A stretch of DNA of 64,000 bases. Origin: Rostratula benghalensis (taxonomy: Eukaryota > Chordata > Aves > Charadriiformes > Rostratulidae). The DNA is taken from the NCBI GenBank assembly GCA_013399305.1, contig VXAI01000039.1:5336196-5400195 (forward strand). The letters are read 5' to 3'. Positions 12,845 to 24,770 of this stretch are shown here, piece by piece; position 1 is the stretch's first letter, and each line of letters begins with the position of its first letter. The notes beneath the pieces were generated by a model. The model saw only the letters and a program-made list of their open reading frames with translations, made no database searches and was not told the DNA's origin. Made by a program: the position numbers and the translations under genes.

Positions 12845-12956
12845 AGAATCATTTAGGTTGGAAGGGAACTTAAAGACCATCTAGTTCCAAGCCCCCTGAC
12901 ATGGGCAGGGACACCTCCTACTAGGCCGGGTTGCTCAAAGCCCCATCCGTATAAAA
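12845..12956 (-). mobile_element. CR1 LINE 3' tail, 5'-truncated
   Basis: On the minus strand this is the terminal portion of an avian CR1. The plus strand reads agaatcatttaggttggaag, then accatctagttccaagcccc, catgggcagggacacc, tactaggccgggttgctcaa and agccccatccg. That is the antisense of the 3' untranslated end found in most bird CR1 subfamilies. It is only about 110 bp long, a very common 5'-truncation length for CR1. It carries no coding sequence. The left end lacks the full tail of short repeated units, so it is either old or trimmed. Confidence 0.85.
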
Positions 12957-15390
12957 TCAGAGCCAGTCTCTATAAGTTGCTGCAGCTATTACAATTTTGA
13001 GGCTGTTTCTGTCACCTATTGAGCTGGAGTAGGCACACTTTCACAGAGTAAATAATGCTATATGTAAATCATACACTTTTTTCTTATTCAGGTACTGCAT
13101 TATCTGGCCCAAAATAACACTGGTCTGTTGAATGTCCAATAGAGAGACCTTATTAAAAAAAAAAAGACAGTAAAAGAAAAACTTAATGATTTCAAGGTTT
13201 CAAAAGTTCAGAGCAGATAACCTATACATTATTACTTGATAGTTAACTTTATTTTCATGCAACCACCATTTACTTCATCCTCTGATAAACTAAAGGGATT
13301 TCTGATTTTAGAAGCAGTGAGAAAACAGCATGCGATGACTTCTTTTCATGTTTTCCCTACAATCTTCCAGTACTCATTCTTGTCCTCCCTATGCAAAAAG
13401 CACCAGTACAAATATGATTCCTGTAGTTGTAAAATGGCATTACTATTACTTTGTAAAACCTGAAAACAATGAAGATCATATGAGGAGAAACACAAAAAGC
13501 GCAGTGTATGTTCTAAGTGGAACAGAAGTTAACCAGTGTGTCTAGACATAAGATAGCTGCATTAGCACAAGACAATGTTTGAAGAAATAAGACCTACTGA
13601 GAGTCATGATGTAGCACCTTAGAAATGTTTTTTAATATTTCTCTGCACAGGATGGTACAAAACTAAAAATTTAGAATTAAGCCTGCAATTCAATACTGGA
13701 TCTCCAAATTCATTAATCTGAATAGTGCTGTTTCCTTCTTAGACCCCGCTGAGGATATGGATCTGTTTCTCAAAATTGCTACCCCACTAACATGTAGAAG
13801 GAGGGCATCTGCATATTTTAAAATCTCAGCCAGAGGATTGACAGTTTCTGATGGAAAGGTCAGTTTTCAAGTAGAGATATTTTTTTTCTTTTATATGCAA
13901 TAGCCCATAATGAATGAGCAAACTGTATTTCATTATTGTAGCTCAACTGGAACATGGAAATTAATTGTGCCAATCAGTCAGCAAGTAGCAAACTGTCACA
14001 AGTGCCTGCACATATTAACTATGAAATGAGTCAAAGAATAAATATTCAGCATGAAAACCTTCTGAGCGCAGAACACAGTTATATCTGCTTCTAGTAATAT
14101 TCACAGCACAGCTGTATTTGCTGTGCCAAACAGAGATACAAGTCTAAAGCCAAAATAGGATTAATTAAGCAAAGGTTCTAGGATCACCACAGGCTGATCC
14201 CAGCATCACAAATGAGATGAAGCCTCCAGTTCCTCCTGCGTGCTGACCAAAATAATTGTTCTGTAGCAGGTTGTGCTTGGAAAGACAGCTCGGAAGGCAT
14301 ACTATTTGAGTAACCTCTTATGATTAAGCCATGGATTAATCTGCTTGTTAATGTTTGTCATCGTGGAGTGACACTTTAAAAATCCTAGACACATTATTGC
14401 TGCCCACTATGACCATCTGCAACAATCAGTTCCTTGGAATACATTTTGAATTAGTGGTACATTTGGAGCTAAGAACCTGCTGAAAAATTAGCAGCTTGGA
14501 AAGACTGTGGTTTTTAACCATTTTATTATATATGATGTGTAAACTATGTGCATATGGTATTATTTAAGAATCACCACAACTGCATTCTTAGAAACTGAGC
14601 ACTATGGGTGTAAAACTTTAAATTAAGGGACCCATAAATCCCCCTTGTAAAAGAGGTGGGGGAGAGAACCTCAAACCCATATTGAAACCCAGGCAGACAG
14701 TCTGAGGTTAAAAGGGATCTGTCCAACAAGTGCCAAACAAAACCTTAGGGCTCAGTATTAAAAGGCAGTAGCCACCCCCAAGTTTAAAAATATTTATTTT
14801 GGACAGGTCTCAATAACATTGCATGAGACTTATCAGAACAGCCAAAATTCATTGTTGTTAAATACTGATAATTTTGTTACTTAATTGTTTTCTTCATGAT
14901 CTTATTTTCAGTCCCATAATTAAGACCACATTCTTTTGATTTGCTAAAATAATTTTGTGCTGATTCTGACCCACAGACCACTTTGTGATAGGGGAGCCTC
15001 TAGGTTAAGATAGTAAATCTGCAGCACTTTTCCCCAGAGCCAAGAGATTAAAATCATATGGTGTATACATGTCACATGAATGTATAACTATAAAGGATTT
15101 AAAGAGCTCAGGCACTGAAGGCATTGCAGCACCCTGCAAAACCAAGCTAAGTAGGATGGCTGTCAGCACTTCTTTCTGGGAAAGAATTTCTATAAAAAGC
15201 ATAGAACAGCACTTTCTTTGTAAGGAATAGTCAACAATAAGACCCCTAAATCTTTGTGTTAATTTAGGAAAGATAAGAAAATTAGTGGTGGTGTGATTTT
15301 TAAAATTTTGTTTAAAATTCATTAGAAAACAGGTAGAAATTCTTCATGTCAAAGATATTTGAGACATTAGAACAACCAATAAAACGTTTC

Positions 15391-15411
15391 ATTACAATTT
15401 TTAATTGTAAT
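15391..15411. repeat. Perfect 9-bp stem, 3-base loop hairpin
   Basis: attacaatt (15391-15399) and aattgtaat (15403-15411) are perfect inverted repeats around ttt. The stem is very AT-rich and shows no further context. Confidence 0.8.
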
Positions 15412-17359
15412 TGTGAGCTAAAGATATAAAAAAAAGATGATTTATATAGTTTTTAACTGAAAACAAAGGACAAACAAATTTGACTCAAAAACCCATTACT
15501 GGAAACATTAAAGACTCTGGAATGGAAGACAGGTACTTAGGGTTGTGCTGTGTCAAGTTTTCAGAGTGAATATTGAAAGATGAGTTCAATTAGCCAAGGT
15601 TAGTATAACTGTCCAGGTAGAAATTTGAAATTATTATATCCACTAGTATGGAACAATTCACAGACTTAAGCTAAAACTTACCAGGACTCAAGGCAGAAGA
15701 AAAGACAAAACAATTACAAATACTGATTTTATGATCTTTCCACATATGCTGTGGAAAATATCATAAAGACAAAAATAATGACCCACAGCCATCAATAAAA
15801 GGACATGAAAAATTTATATTCTGGTTTTGTAACTGCTCCAGTAAAAGAAGAGAAGAACTAATGATTTTCACATGGAACAGCTGAAGTTTGTAGTGTGGTT
15901 TTAAAGCAAATCTTTGCAGTGCACACAGCAGCTGCTCTCTGTTCAACAACTTATTTCAGCAATGTTACTGGACGATGACCAGTTACCTTCTACCTGGATT
16001 GTGAAATGAGTTGTAGTGGAATTTCTGTCACAGTGCTGGGCTCCAGAAATGTTAAGCAAGGGCTTAACTTAACATCCATTTGCAAATGCTTACTGTAAGG
16101 AAGAAATAAGGAATACTTTCACATAATTCTGCACTTCCAAGCAGCATATAACAAACACTGAGATTTCAGCACAATTATCCCCATGTGAAAGAGGAGAGAG
16201 ATAAATCTCCATGAAAGTAGTTTAATATTTTTCAAAGTATAATTTAAGGAACTAAACGTGCAGGAGACAAACTTGCACTAGAAGCGTTTTCCTATATGGA
16301 ATCTATTGGGGAATCAAAAAACAGAGTTCTGTCACCCACCAGAAAGTCTCCATCATTATAGCACCTGAGACTGCTTTAAGTGCATCAGCCATCTGGTGAG
16401 ACAACTCTACAGTAAATTTGTACTTAACAAAGTTACTAATAAACTGCTACTTGGATTTTGCAGGAGGGCGGGTGGGAGGAGAATGAAATTATTCTGATTA
16501 AAGAATATGAAAGAGATTATTTATAGGCATAATCAATTAATGTAGCGATGTAGCGCTCATACAGTCATTTTGCAATGTCCCCAGAAAGCAATATTACGAT
16601 CATCACTAGTGCATAGCTAGCTTTTTTTTTTTGAGTAACTAATAGAAACATGAAAGAGATAAAGAGTAAGTATGATCAAGTAGAAACATACAACTTGGTG
16701 CATAAATTTTAGAAGTGAAAAATTCAGTTTTCTCCTTTGGGGAAAAAGCAGAGTAGAAGTTAAGTTGCAAGCCAAAGTTTTGTCATGAAGTAACTGCTTT
16801 GTTCATCAAAATTCTGCAACATATCCTGTGGGAAAAGCTGAGGATAAAGTCATCACCAGTACTAGACGATGAACTGAATAGAACATTCTTTACAGTATAT
16901 CTATGCACAACGAATAAATCATCAACATGTTACAGTATGGCTGTATGGCTGATGGAGGACTTGAAGCAATCTAATAAAGCACTGAATGGAATGGCTTGCC
17001 ACAGGCACTTAATAAAGAAGTCTTACTCCTGGGAAGAATACTTACAAGAGAAGTACCACCCGAGCTAGGTTGCAAACAGTATTTCACTTACAGGAAGGGG
17101 ACCAAGGCCTAATCTAGAGATTTAAACATGACATCAAATCAACAGGCCAGGCTCTGAAAGGCATATTTCAAAGTTGATAGCACGGAGGCAGCATTTTCAG
17201 ACACGAAGTCAAAAAGAACTCTTCAACAAATGAGGCATAATCCAAATCTAGAACTTGGACAAAGCCTCACCTATTGGGCTGGTGGAAGAAGAAAACATAA
17301 GGAGGAATAAATAGTACCTATGGTATAAACAAGGAGAGGGATTCTGTATTGAAGAATTT

Positions 17360-17387
17360 GAATTATGGGTCTTTTGGACCATAATTC
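17360..17387. repeat. Short imperfect hairpin
   Basis: gaattatgggtc (17360-17371) pairs with gaccataattc (17377-17387) over 11 base pairs with one bulged g and a five-base loop. It is too short for a microRNA precursor and is not followed by a T run that would suggest a Pol III unit. Confidence 0.7.
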
Positions 17388-18630
17388 AGTAAGAGCCATT
17401 TCCCTAGGCAGGGAACACATCTTAAATACCTAACATTTTAATTACTACGATTTACAAACTGTCACATAAGTTAACATTATAAAAACCAAACTGAATTACA
17501 ATTTTTATTTATTTTTAACAGATTAGTTAAGACATCTACAACAATTGTCTAGTTTAGCCTGTTATCCCTGAATTTAAGTATCTTGGTATTTAAACAAAAA
17601 TATAACAATTAGTAACGAACAATCAGCTTAACTTTGTTATATTATTAAAACAAAAAAAAATCTTTATAAGTACATTGTAATCTGATTTACACTTTTAATT
17701 CTCTCCTGCCTAAAAAACAGTAGTAAAAGAAGTTCGCTGTATGCAAAAGTACTGAAGTCTTTAATTTGTAATTAGTACCTGGGAAGCCAAATCAATTGGG
17801 GTTTTATCCTTAAAAGTTCTCTAATAAAACTTTTTTGTAATTTTATTAATACTGTGTTCAATTTGTTTTAAGGGTGTTTTTCTATGTAGAGGACACTTGA
17901 AGGACTGATTCTACTAAAGGACAGGAAAATCTGTGAAAATTCCGCAGTATAAGTTAATTTTGCAGAATACTCATGATAAATGAATCTCATATTTATATTG
18001 ATGAACACCTGAGACACAATTTGGATCCTAAGATGGATTCATCTATCCAGGGAAAAGAAACTGTATTTCATTATTTCATTATTTATATCATTGATTAAAA
18101 CAAGCAGAATTTCACACATCAGGAGAACAAAACACTGAAGGAGCTCTTTATGAATAAGCTACATATTAGAATCTAATTATTAAGAATTCTGAAACATAAC
18201 CTACTTGGTGGGACTTTTTTTTCATATTTTCAGCTTCCCTAGCAGAAAATATGCACAGTGTGTCTGATAAATTTTATACTGAGGTATTTTTTTCATTCCC
18301 ATTAAGAATCTCAGGTACAAACTGGATTATGCTCCACCATGTAAACTTACTCATCACCCTGATGGGGGGGCATTCTCTTCATTTTTCTCTCAAACTTTTC
18401 CCCTTACAGAAATCCATGAATATGGAGCAACCAGGGCACCACCTGCCATCCCAACATAAGCTAAGGACACACAGAGGAGTCAGGGACAGGAAACCCTAAA
18501 TTGCACCTTATTCCTGCAGCTAAACAGCCAGCTGTATGTGCTTTAGAAGAACTAAGCCAAGGCTGTCTGCAGGTGGACCACATCAATGTCAGCTGAGCTG
18601 ACAAACACAAACAAGCTTATGGTAGAAGAC

Positions 18631-18731
18631 ACAAACACACACACACACAAAAAAAAATATATATATATATATATGCAAGGTCTGTTTGGTTTGTTGTTGG
18701 GGTTTTTTGGGGTTTGTTTTTTTTTTTTTCT
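18631..18731. repeat. Compound (CA)n-(A)n-(TA)n-G/T-rich microsatellite
   Basis: An ACAC run (about 18633-18649) passes into A9, then alternating TA (18657-18674), and after a few unique bases into a T/G-rich tract with ggggttttttggggtttg and a T run. The overlapping open frames on both strands, giving repetitive YIYIY-type peptides, are artefacts of this tract. Confidence 0.9.
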
Positions 18732-20709
18732 TTCAAAGGTCCAGAGTATTTTTTCTTCATCAGACATAGGCAAAACCGTGCGGGATTACTGAATACACAG
18801 ATATCCTTATCTTCCAGAAAGGTGAGAGTATCAGCAGAACTACATGCTTGACTTGGTTTTATAATCCTCCTGAGGTGTCCAGTTTTAACAACTCCTAGAG
18901 ACACACAGTGCCTAGGAGGACTTTTGCTCTATAAATAGGTGTGTGCCTCAGGCATCCAGACTGAAGACTTAACTTTTTAAGCTACAAGACAATATTGCCT
19001 TTGTACTTGGATTTTTCTTACAGTGAAAACCTACGTGGAAATAGACAAATAAGAAAGCAGCATTAGATAGTTTAATTTAAAGCTTATAAACCAGGATTTT
19101 ATCCAACTATAAGAGAGAATATGTTCACCAAATAAAGTGTGCACCTTCTACCTGGTAAAGTCAGGCATCAAAGAGACAACCTCCTCCAGAATGGGAACCT
19201 TTTAATGCATGCAAGTGTCTTCTACATAGTTATCTGCCATACTGATATACCTAAACATACACAGGCTTTTTCACAATAATAATGGGGGTGGGGTGGAGGG
19301 GAGACAAGAAGCAAACACAACTGTTCTTCTCAAGGTCTGAGAAATCCAGATGACAGCACAGAGACTGAGGTTAGAGCATGTAAGACAAATTATTATTGTA
19401 AATTAACTTGAACTATCCCTGTGCAAGCTAGAACAGGGACAAGAGATTGCAATTGCAATAACATTATATATCATGTTGATGTGGCTACTTTCTCCCTCCC
19501 TCTGAAGTAGTTTGTCTCTACAACACCTTAAAATATGCATTATAGACATACCACAAGAAAATTACCCTGAGAAAACTGTTAAGTGGCACAAGCACAGAAA
19601 CATACTTGTGGAGGCAAGCAGGTTATGTGTACACTTAAAGTATTTGCACATGTATTAATGATTAGGACATATTTAATTTGCATTTTTAAAATAATAGATG
19701 TCGTATATTATTTATACACATTTTTTTTTAAAGCAAAAATATTTACAGATGCTCCAAGACCTACAGTGTATTCAAGTAACATATTCAAATATTTGACATG
19801 TTTGTGCTATTATTCTTTTATCTGAAGCTGTATCACTGAAGATAAGAAAGATTTAAAACATTCAAATATTTCAGAAGTTAGTACATATTGTGTTGGCAGA
19901 AATTCCAACTACTGTTTTCAGAACTCATGATTTGTTTAAGTGGCCAAATGGACCTCTTGAGAGGTCCCTGAGTTCTGTAAGATAAGTACCAGCAGACAAC
20001 TTGGAGTGCATCACAGAACAAAGAAAGGTTTTTGTATGTGAAGAAACAGAGACCTTTCTGAAGGTGCCTATATTACTTTTTACCCTACAAGAGTAAGTAA
20101 ATGATCTGGAAAATGAGAAATCTTTGAAAATGTTTGTTGTTCCATCCATACTTTGCATTAGAACATAGATGGAATTTAACAACACATGACTTACTAGTTT
20201 CATTATCATGATCCATAAGAAACATTACCAAAAAGGGTTTGTTTCACCATATCTTGAAACAATGTGTTCATTAAAAAGGCATATTTGGTGAACAAAGAAA
20301 AACAAACTGAGAGTTATTTTTCTGAATGTATTTAAATTGCCTCCTCCCCTTTCTATCTATGTGAACCAGGATTAGAAACCTATGTTTTTAAAAGGGATTT
20401 ACAAGGAGATAGCCACCTACATACATTTAAAATTCAATGGTAGTTTATATATCTTCTTTTCTGCCTCCTTCAGGGTTTCTTAGTGTACAAATAATTTTAA
20501 AATTACAGTTTATAATCAGTTAGAAAAATGTTTGTGAAGATTGTTTGTGAACTGCAAACTGCTTTATAAAAGAAAAACTTATTTTCATTTATGATGTTGT
20601 TTAAACAGATGTATGCAATCTAAGCACAGTATTTTTACCTCACTTGAGATACTTTTGTATTGGGCCAATGCCATGTCACTGTTTTTCACCAATTAATTTA
20701 AATCCATTT

Positions 20710-21537
20710 TAGAATCACAGAATGATATTGGGTTGGAAAGGACCTCTGGAAACCATTTAGTCCAGCCCCCCTGCCAAAGCACGTTCACCTAGAGCAGGCT
20801 GCACAGGAACAGGGGGGTTTTGAATGTCTCCAGAGACTCCACTAACTCCTTGTGCAGCCTGTTCCTGTGCTCTGCCACCCTCAAAGTATTGAGGTTCCTC
20901 CTCATGTTTAGATGGAAATTTCTATGTTCGAGTTTCTGCCCATTACCTCTTGTTCTGTCCCTAGACAACACTGAAAAAAAGACTGGCACCATCCTCTTGA
21001 CATCCACTCATTCAGTATTTATTGATGTTAGTTGGATCCCCCCTCAGTCTTCTCCAGACTAAAAAGACCCAAGTTCCTCAGTCTTTCCATATAAGAGAGA
21101 TGTTCTAGTCCCCCAGTCGTCTTCCTAGCCCTTTGCTGTAACTCTCTCCTGTAGTTCCCTGTCCTCCTTGAACTGGGGAACCCAGAACTGGACACAGTAC
21201 TCCAGATATGGCCTCACCAGGGCAGAGTAGAGGGGGAAGAGAACCTCACATGACCTACTAGCCACACTCTTCTTGATGCATCCCAGGATGCCATTGGCCT
21301 TCTTCGCCACGAGGGCACATTGCTGACTCATGGTCATCCTGTTGTCCACCAGGACTCCCAGGTCTTTTTCCACAGAGCTGCCCTCCAGCAGGTCAGCCCC
21401 CAACCTGTACAGGTGCAAGGGGTTATTCCTCCCCAGGTGCAGGACCCTACAACTTGCCCTTGTTGAATTTCATTAGGTTCTTCTCTGCCCAACACTCCAG
21501 CCTGTCCAGGAAGGCTGTGCCACCATCCAGTGAGACC
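20710..21537 (-). mobile_element. CR1 LINE, 5'-truncated copy with ORF2 remnant
   Basis: The 3' end lies at the left (agaatcacagaatgatattg, antisense of the typical CR1 terminus) and the copy extends rightwards into ORF2. Minus-strand translation from 21418 down to 21125 gives a readable C-terminal reverse-transcriptase stretch. It includes [39 protein letters not shown] and [20 protein letters not shown]. This is the classic CR1 sequence downstream of the catalytic palm. Further left, 21007-20789 in another frame reads [20 protein letters not shown], so at least one frameshift separates the parts. The copy stops at about 21537, directly against an oppositely oriented piece of the same subfamily. 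It is far too short and broken to move. Confidence 0.93.
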
Positions 21538-21800
21538 TGGAACTGGGAAATACAGGAGAGAGTACAGCAAAGGGCTAGGAAGATGACTGGAGGCCTAGAA
21601 CATCTCTCTTATGAGGAAAGACTAAGGAACTTGGGTCCTTTTAATCTAGAGAAGGCTGAGGGGGGATCTGATTAACACTCATAAATACTAAACAGATGGG
21701 TGTCAAGAGGATGGTGCCAGTCTTTTTTCCAGTGATGTCCAGGGACAGAACAAGAGGTAATGGGCACAAATGATCAAGCTGCAGTTTCCATAGTAAAAGC
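21538..21800 (+). mobile_element. CR1 LINE internal fragment, inverted relative to its neighbour
   Basis: The plus strand carries the CR1 segment cagcaaagggctaggaagat, gaacatctctcttatgagga, ggatggtgccagtc and acagaacaagaggtaatggg. It encodes the tail of ORF2 around the RxLRxLGxFxLEKA-type stretch (frame visible in 21541-21672: EERLRNLGPFNLEKAEGGSD). It matches, as the reverse complement, about 20938-21170 of the adjoining minus-strand copy, with scattered differences. It lacks the CR1 3' terminus, fading out around 21770-21800. It is therefore not a simple 5'-inverted single insertion; two insertions or an inverted duplication are more likely. Confidence 0.88.
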
Positions 21801-21855
21801 AATGTATCCATAATAAAGCATCCATAGTCTTTATATGATCCTAAGTGTCCTTTGG

Positions 21856-21884
21856 GTTTTTGTTTGTTTGTTTGTTTTGTTTTT
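21856..21884. repeat. (TTTG)n microsatellite
   Basis: About six imperfect tttg units, immediately downstream of the fading end of the CR1 fragment. Confidence 0.85.
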
Positions 21885-22166
21885 ACACCTTAGAATGCAT
21901 TTATTTACAAAAATAAAAACAAACCCAGATAAGTAATTTAAAGTAGTGATGTATCCACATATTTTTGGACAATTTCATTTCTATTTTTACTTTTCCAGTC
22001 AAATGAGGTTTTTTTCCAGATGGTAGTTTTGCTGACTCTAACAAATACAACATCATATTGTGGTCCAGCATATTGAAAGCTGTAGTTGTTGATGAAATCC
22101 TGATTCTGCTGAAACCAAGTGGAGCTTTCCCTTGAATTCAGTAACACCATTAAACTAGTCTTCATT

Positions 22167-22195
22167 AAAAAGAAAAAAAAAAATATATATATATA
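22167..22195. repeat. A-rich tract followed by (TA)n
   Basis: A run of A with one g passes into alternating tatata. This is low complexity only. Confidence 0.85.
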
Positions 22196-23312
22196 GTTCT
22201 CACTTTTCAGACATTTTTGGGACAGTATTTTGGCCCATATTAGGGATTAAACATAGCAAAACCACAGATTTTATTATTAATCCTGAAAAAAATCAATATT
22301 TCTGAGTGCTCTTTTTTGTTAATTTTTTAAAATTATATTGCATGAATTGAAATATTTGCAATGCCACACAGTCATGGAGTAACTCCTGTGGCCCAGGTAA
22401 TGCTGCACAGCACAGTGCTTCATATTACCCTCACAGCACTCAACAGCTATCTAAGATTGGGGTCAAGGGAAGGATCATGCATTTCCCTCATTTTTAATTT
22501 CTCTGAGCACATGATCAGCTTATGCCTTTCTGACAGAGGGCAAATTTCCTCTCTTTTCTCTATTTTTACGGTCATTTGGTGAAGCGGCACTGACAATATG
22601 TGCTTTGTCCTCCAGCTTTGTGTAGCTGATAGTTTCCACTGCAGACCTGAGCTGGGAGCTGGGCTCCATGCAATGCTCGCTCCCGACAGCAGCTTTCTGC
22701 TCGGGCTCATATCAGACTAATTTGTGTAAAGGGAGCACCCAAGGTTCCTATTTCTTATAAGAACAATTTTCTCCTCAAAATATGTATCAAAAATGTCAGC
22801 ATTTTTACAAAACCAAATTAAAGAGTCATTCTGCTGTCATTAAAGGAGGTCTTAGTAAACATGAATGGATTCTAGCTTAGTGTAAAAATATCAATAAAGG
22901 CATACCAGGTAATAAGCTAGGTGCTAGTTTATTGTGAATTGCCAACACTGGAAGCTGATTAGATCAGTTGCAGGATAAACGGTTAAATTCTTTACTAACC
23001 AACTTTCTGAGCAGAAGGAGATCAGCTCAATAAAAGAGGTAGAAACTAACACTGTATGTTGCCAGTGATAAGAACTACTATATATAGGATCTGTAATGAA
23101 TGTGGGTCATATTAATGAATGTAAGCAGAGAAGACAATACCTTTATCTCTTAGAGACTAGCAAAACCCATGTAGAGAATAAACATGTTATTATATAACCT
23201 TTTCTAGGTTACAAGCACATTTTAGAGTTGTGGTGGCAGCAGGAAATTTCATTTTGGTTGTATAGAGTCTCAAACTGTCAGTAATAAGACTAAGCATTTC
23301 ATAATCATTTTG

Positions 23313-24150
23313 AATCATGGAATCATTTTGATTGGAAGAAACCTTTAAAACCAAATCCAACTGTTAACCTAGCACTGCCAAACTACCAGTAAACCATGTC
23401 CCTCAGTACAACATTAACATATTTTTTTAAATACCTCCAGGGATGGTGACACAACCATGCCCCTGGGCAGCCTTGATCCAATGCTTGACAACGCTATCTG
23501 GTGCAATCTGAGGCCATTTCCTCCTGTTTTATCACCTGTTACTTGAGAGAACAGACCAACCCCCACCTCTCAGGGCTGTATGCCTTCAGGTATTTGTAGT
23601 GAGCAGTAAGGTCTCCCGTCAGCCTCCTTTTTCCCAGTTCCCTCAGATGCTCCTCATAAGACTTGTGCCTAGAATTTTACCAGCTTTGTTGCCCTTTTTT
23701 GGACACACTGCAGCACCCTCCTTTAGTGAGGGGACCAAAACTGAACACAGGATTTCAGGAGCAGCCTCACCAGTGCCGAGAACAGGGGAATGACCACTTC
23801 CCTAGTCTTGTTGGCTACACTATTTCTGATACAAGCCAGAATGCTACTGGCCTTCTTGGCCACCTGAGCACACTGTTGTCTCATGTTCAGCTGACAGCTG
23901 ACCAGCACTCCCAGATCCTTTTCCACTGGGCAGATCTCAAGCTACTCTTCACCACGCCTGTACCACTGCATAGGGTTGTTGTGATTCAACAGCAGGACCT
24001 AACATTTGGTGAGGAATCTTAAACCACTGGGCTTGGCCCATCAATCCAGTGTGTCCAGAACCCTCTAGAGCCTCCCTGTTCTCAAGCAGATCAACACTCC
24101 TGCCCAACTTGGTATTGCCTGGAAACTTAAAAGTATTCGCTTTCAAGCAC
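23313..24150 (-). mobile_element. CR1 LINE of a second subfamily, about 0.84 kb with RT C-terminus
   Basis: The 3' end is at the left (aatcatggaatcattttgat, then tggaagaaacctttaaaacc). Minus-strand frames show [40 protein letters not shown] and ALVRLLLKSCVQFWSPH (23926-23723). In a shifted frame to the right is TKLGRSVDLLENREALEG (about 24110-24050), the conserved CR1 stretch that follows the catalytic ADD region. The piece ends just short of that catalytic motif. Frameshifts and deletions separate the parts, so it is dead. The 3' sequence differs from the 20.7-kb copy (ctagcactgccaa rather than the agcaggctgcac type), which is why I place it in a different subfamily. Confidence 0.92.
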
Positions 24151-24654
24151 AAAAGACACTACACTCACCTTCACATGGCACTCATTTATGACAGTTTCAA
24201 GATTAACCAGGCACCTGATTGAAAGTTGATAATTTAAAGTACATATTGAAATAGGAAAATCAATGCTTACCTGTGCTATGGCATTGGTAATAAATTCTTT
24301 ACCATTGCAAACCCAAACTGAGTTTTACTGTCATCATCTGGTTCTCAATTAATCAGGACAACTTCTGGAAGCAGTTGTTACACAACCATCATAAATATGA
24401 AAAGGTTTGACTCTGAAGCCTAAAACTGAACACTGGTTACCTCTGAGGGAATGGCCAATTATCACACATGAGGGGTTTTCTCCTCTTATACAAAAAAGTC
24501 ACCTGGTCTGAGTGCTTGCTCCTGTGACTCAAAATCAAGGCTTAAAAAAACATTTTTTATGCCTGTTCTGTTCCTCTTGCATCAGTAAATTCTTGGAGCA
24601 GAACAGTGGTCGCTATTTCCTCTTTCTCGAGAAATTTCACAAGTAGTATATCTT

Positions 24655-24671
24655 GAAATATATATATATAT
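24655..24671. repeat. (AT)n microsatellite
   Basis: About eight alternating AT units. Confidence 0.9.
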
Positions 24672-24690
24672 GGAGAACATTTGCTTTGGA

Positions 24691-24770
24691 GGGTGTTTTG
24701 GGTGGGTTTTTTTGGGGTGCTTGGGGTCTTGTGTTAGTTTTTCTGGTTTTTTTTTTTTGGTTTTTTTTAA
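24691..24770 (+). repeat. G/T-rich tract with G-quadruplex motif
   Basis: The plus strand has G runs at 24691-24693, 24700-24702, 24704-24706, 24714-24717 and 24723-24726, separated by loops of 6, 1, 7 and 5 bases. That satisfies the usual G3+N1-7 rule. Long T runs follow to about 24770. It belongs to the same compositional class as the other G/T- or A/C-biased tracts of the window. Confidence 0.8.

Larger units (their letters stand above)
12957..20709. other. Anonymous AT-rich DNA with one compound microsatellite
   Basis: No transposon or RNA gene was recognised in this stretch of nearly 8 kb. Items of note are an open, splice-flanked segment at 13743-13858 (listed as a finding), hairpins at 15391-15411 and 17360-17387, and the CA/TA/GT compound tract at 18631-18731. 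Open frames (up to 105 codons, 15005-15322 minus) have no recognisable domain. Confidence 0.55.
21801..23312. other. Unassigned sequence between CR1 copies
   Basis: Contains a (TTTG)n stretch (21856-21884) and an A-rich/TA tract (22167-22195). Around 22360-22740 is a locally less AT-rich block with no recognised family. It has a possible acceptor (tttgtcctccag, ending about 22615) but no convincing open exon. No gene was identified. Confidence 0.5.

Noticed and set aside
18552..18904. Overlapping open frames on both strands
   Set aside because: Peptides such as YIYIY and THTHKK come directly from the CA/TA microsatellite and G/T tract.
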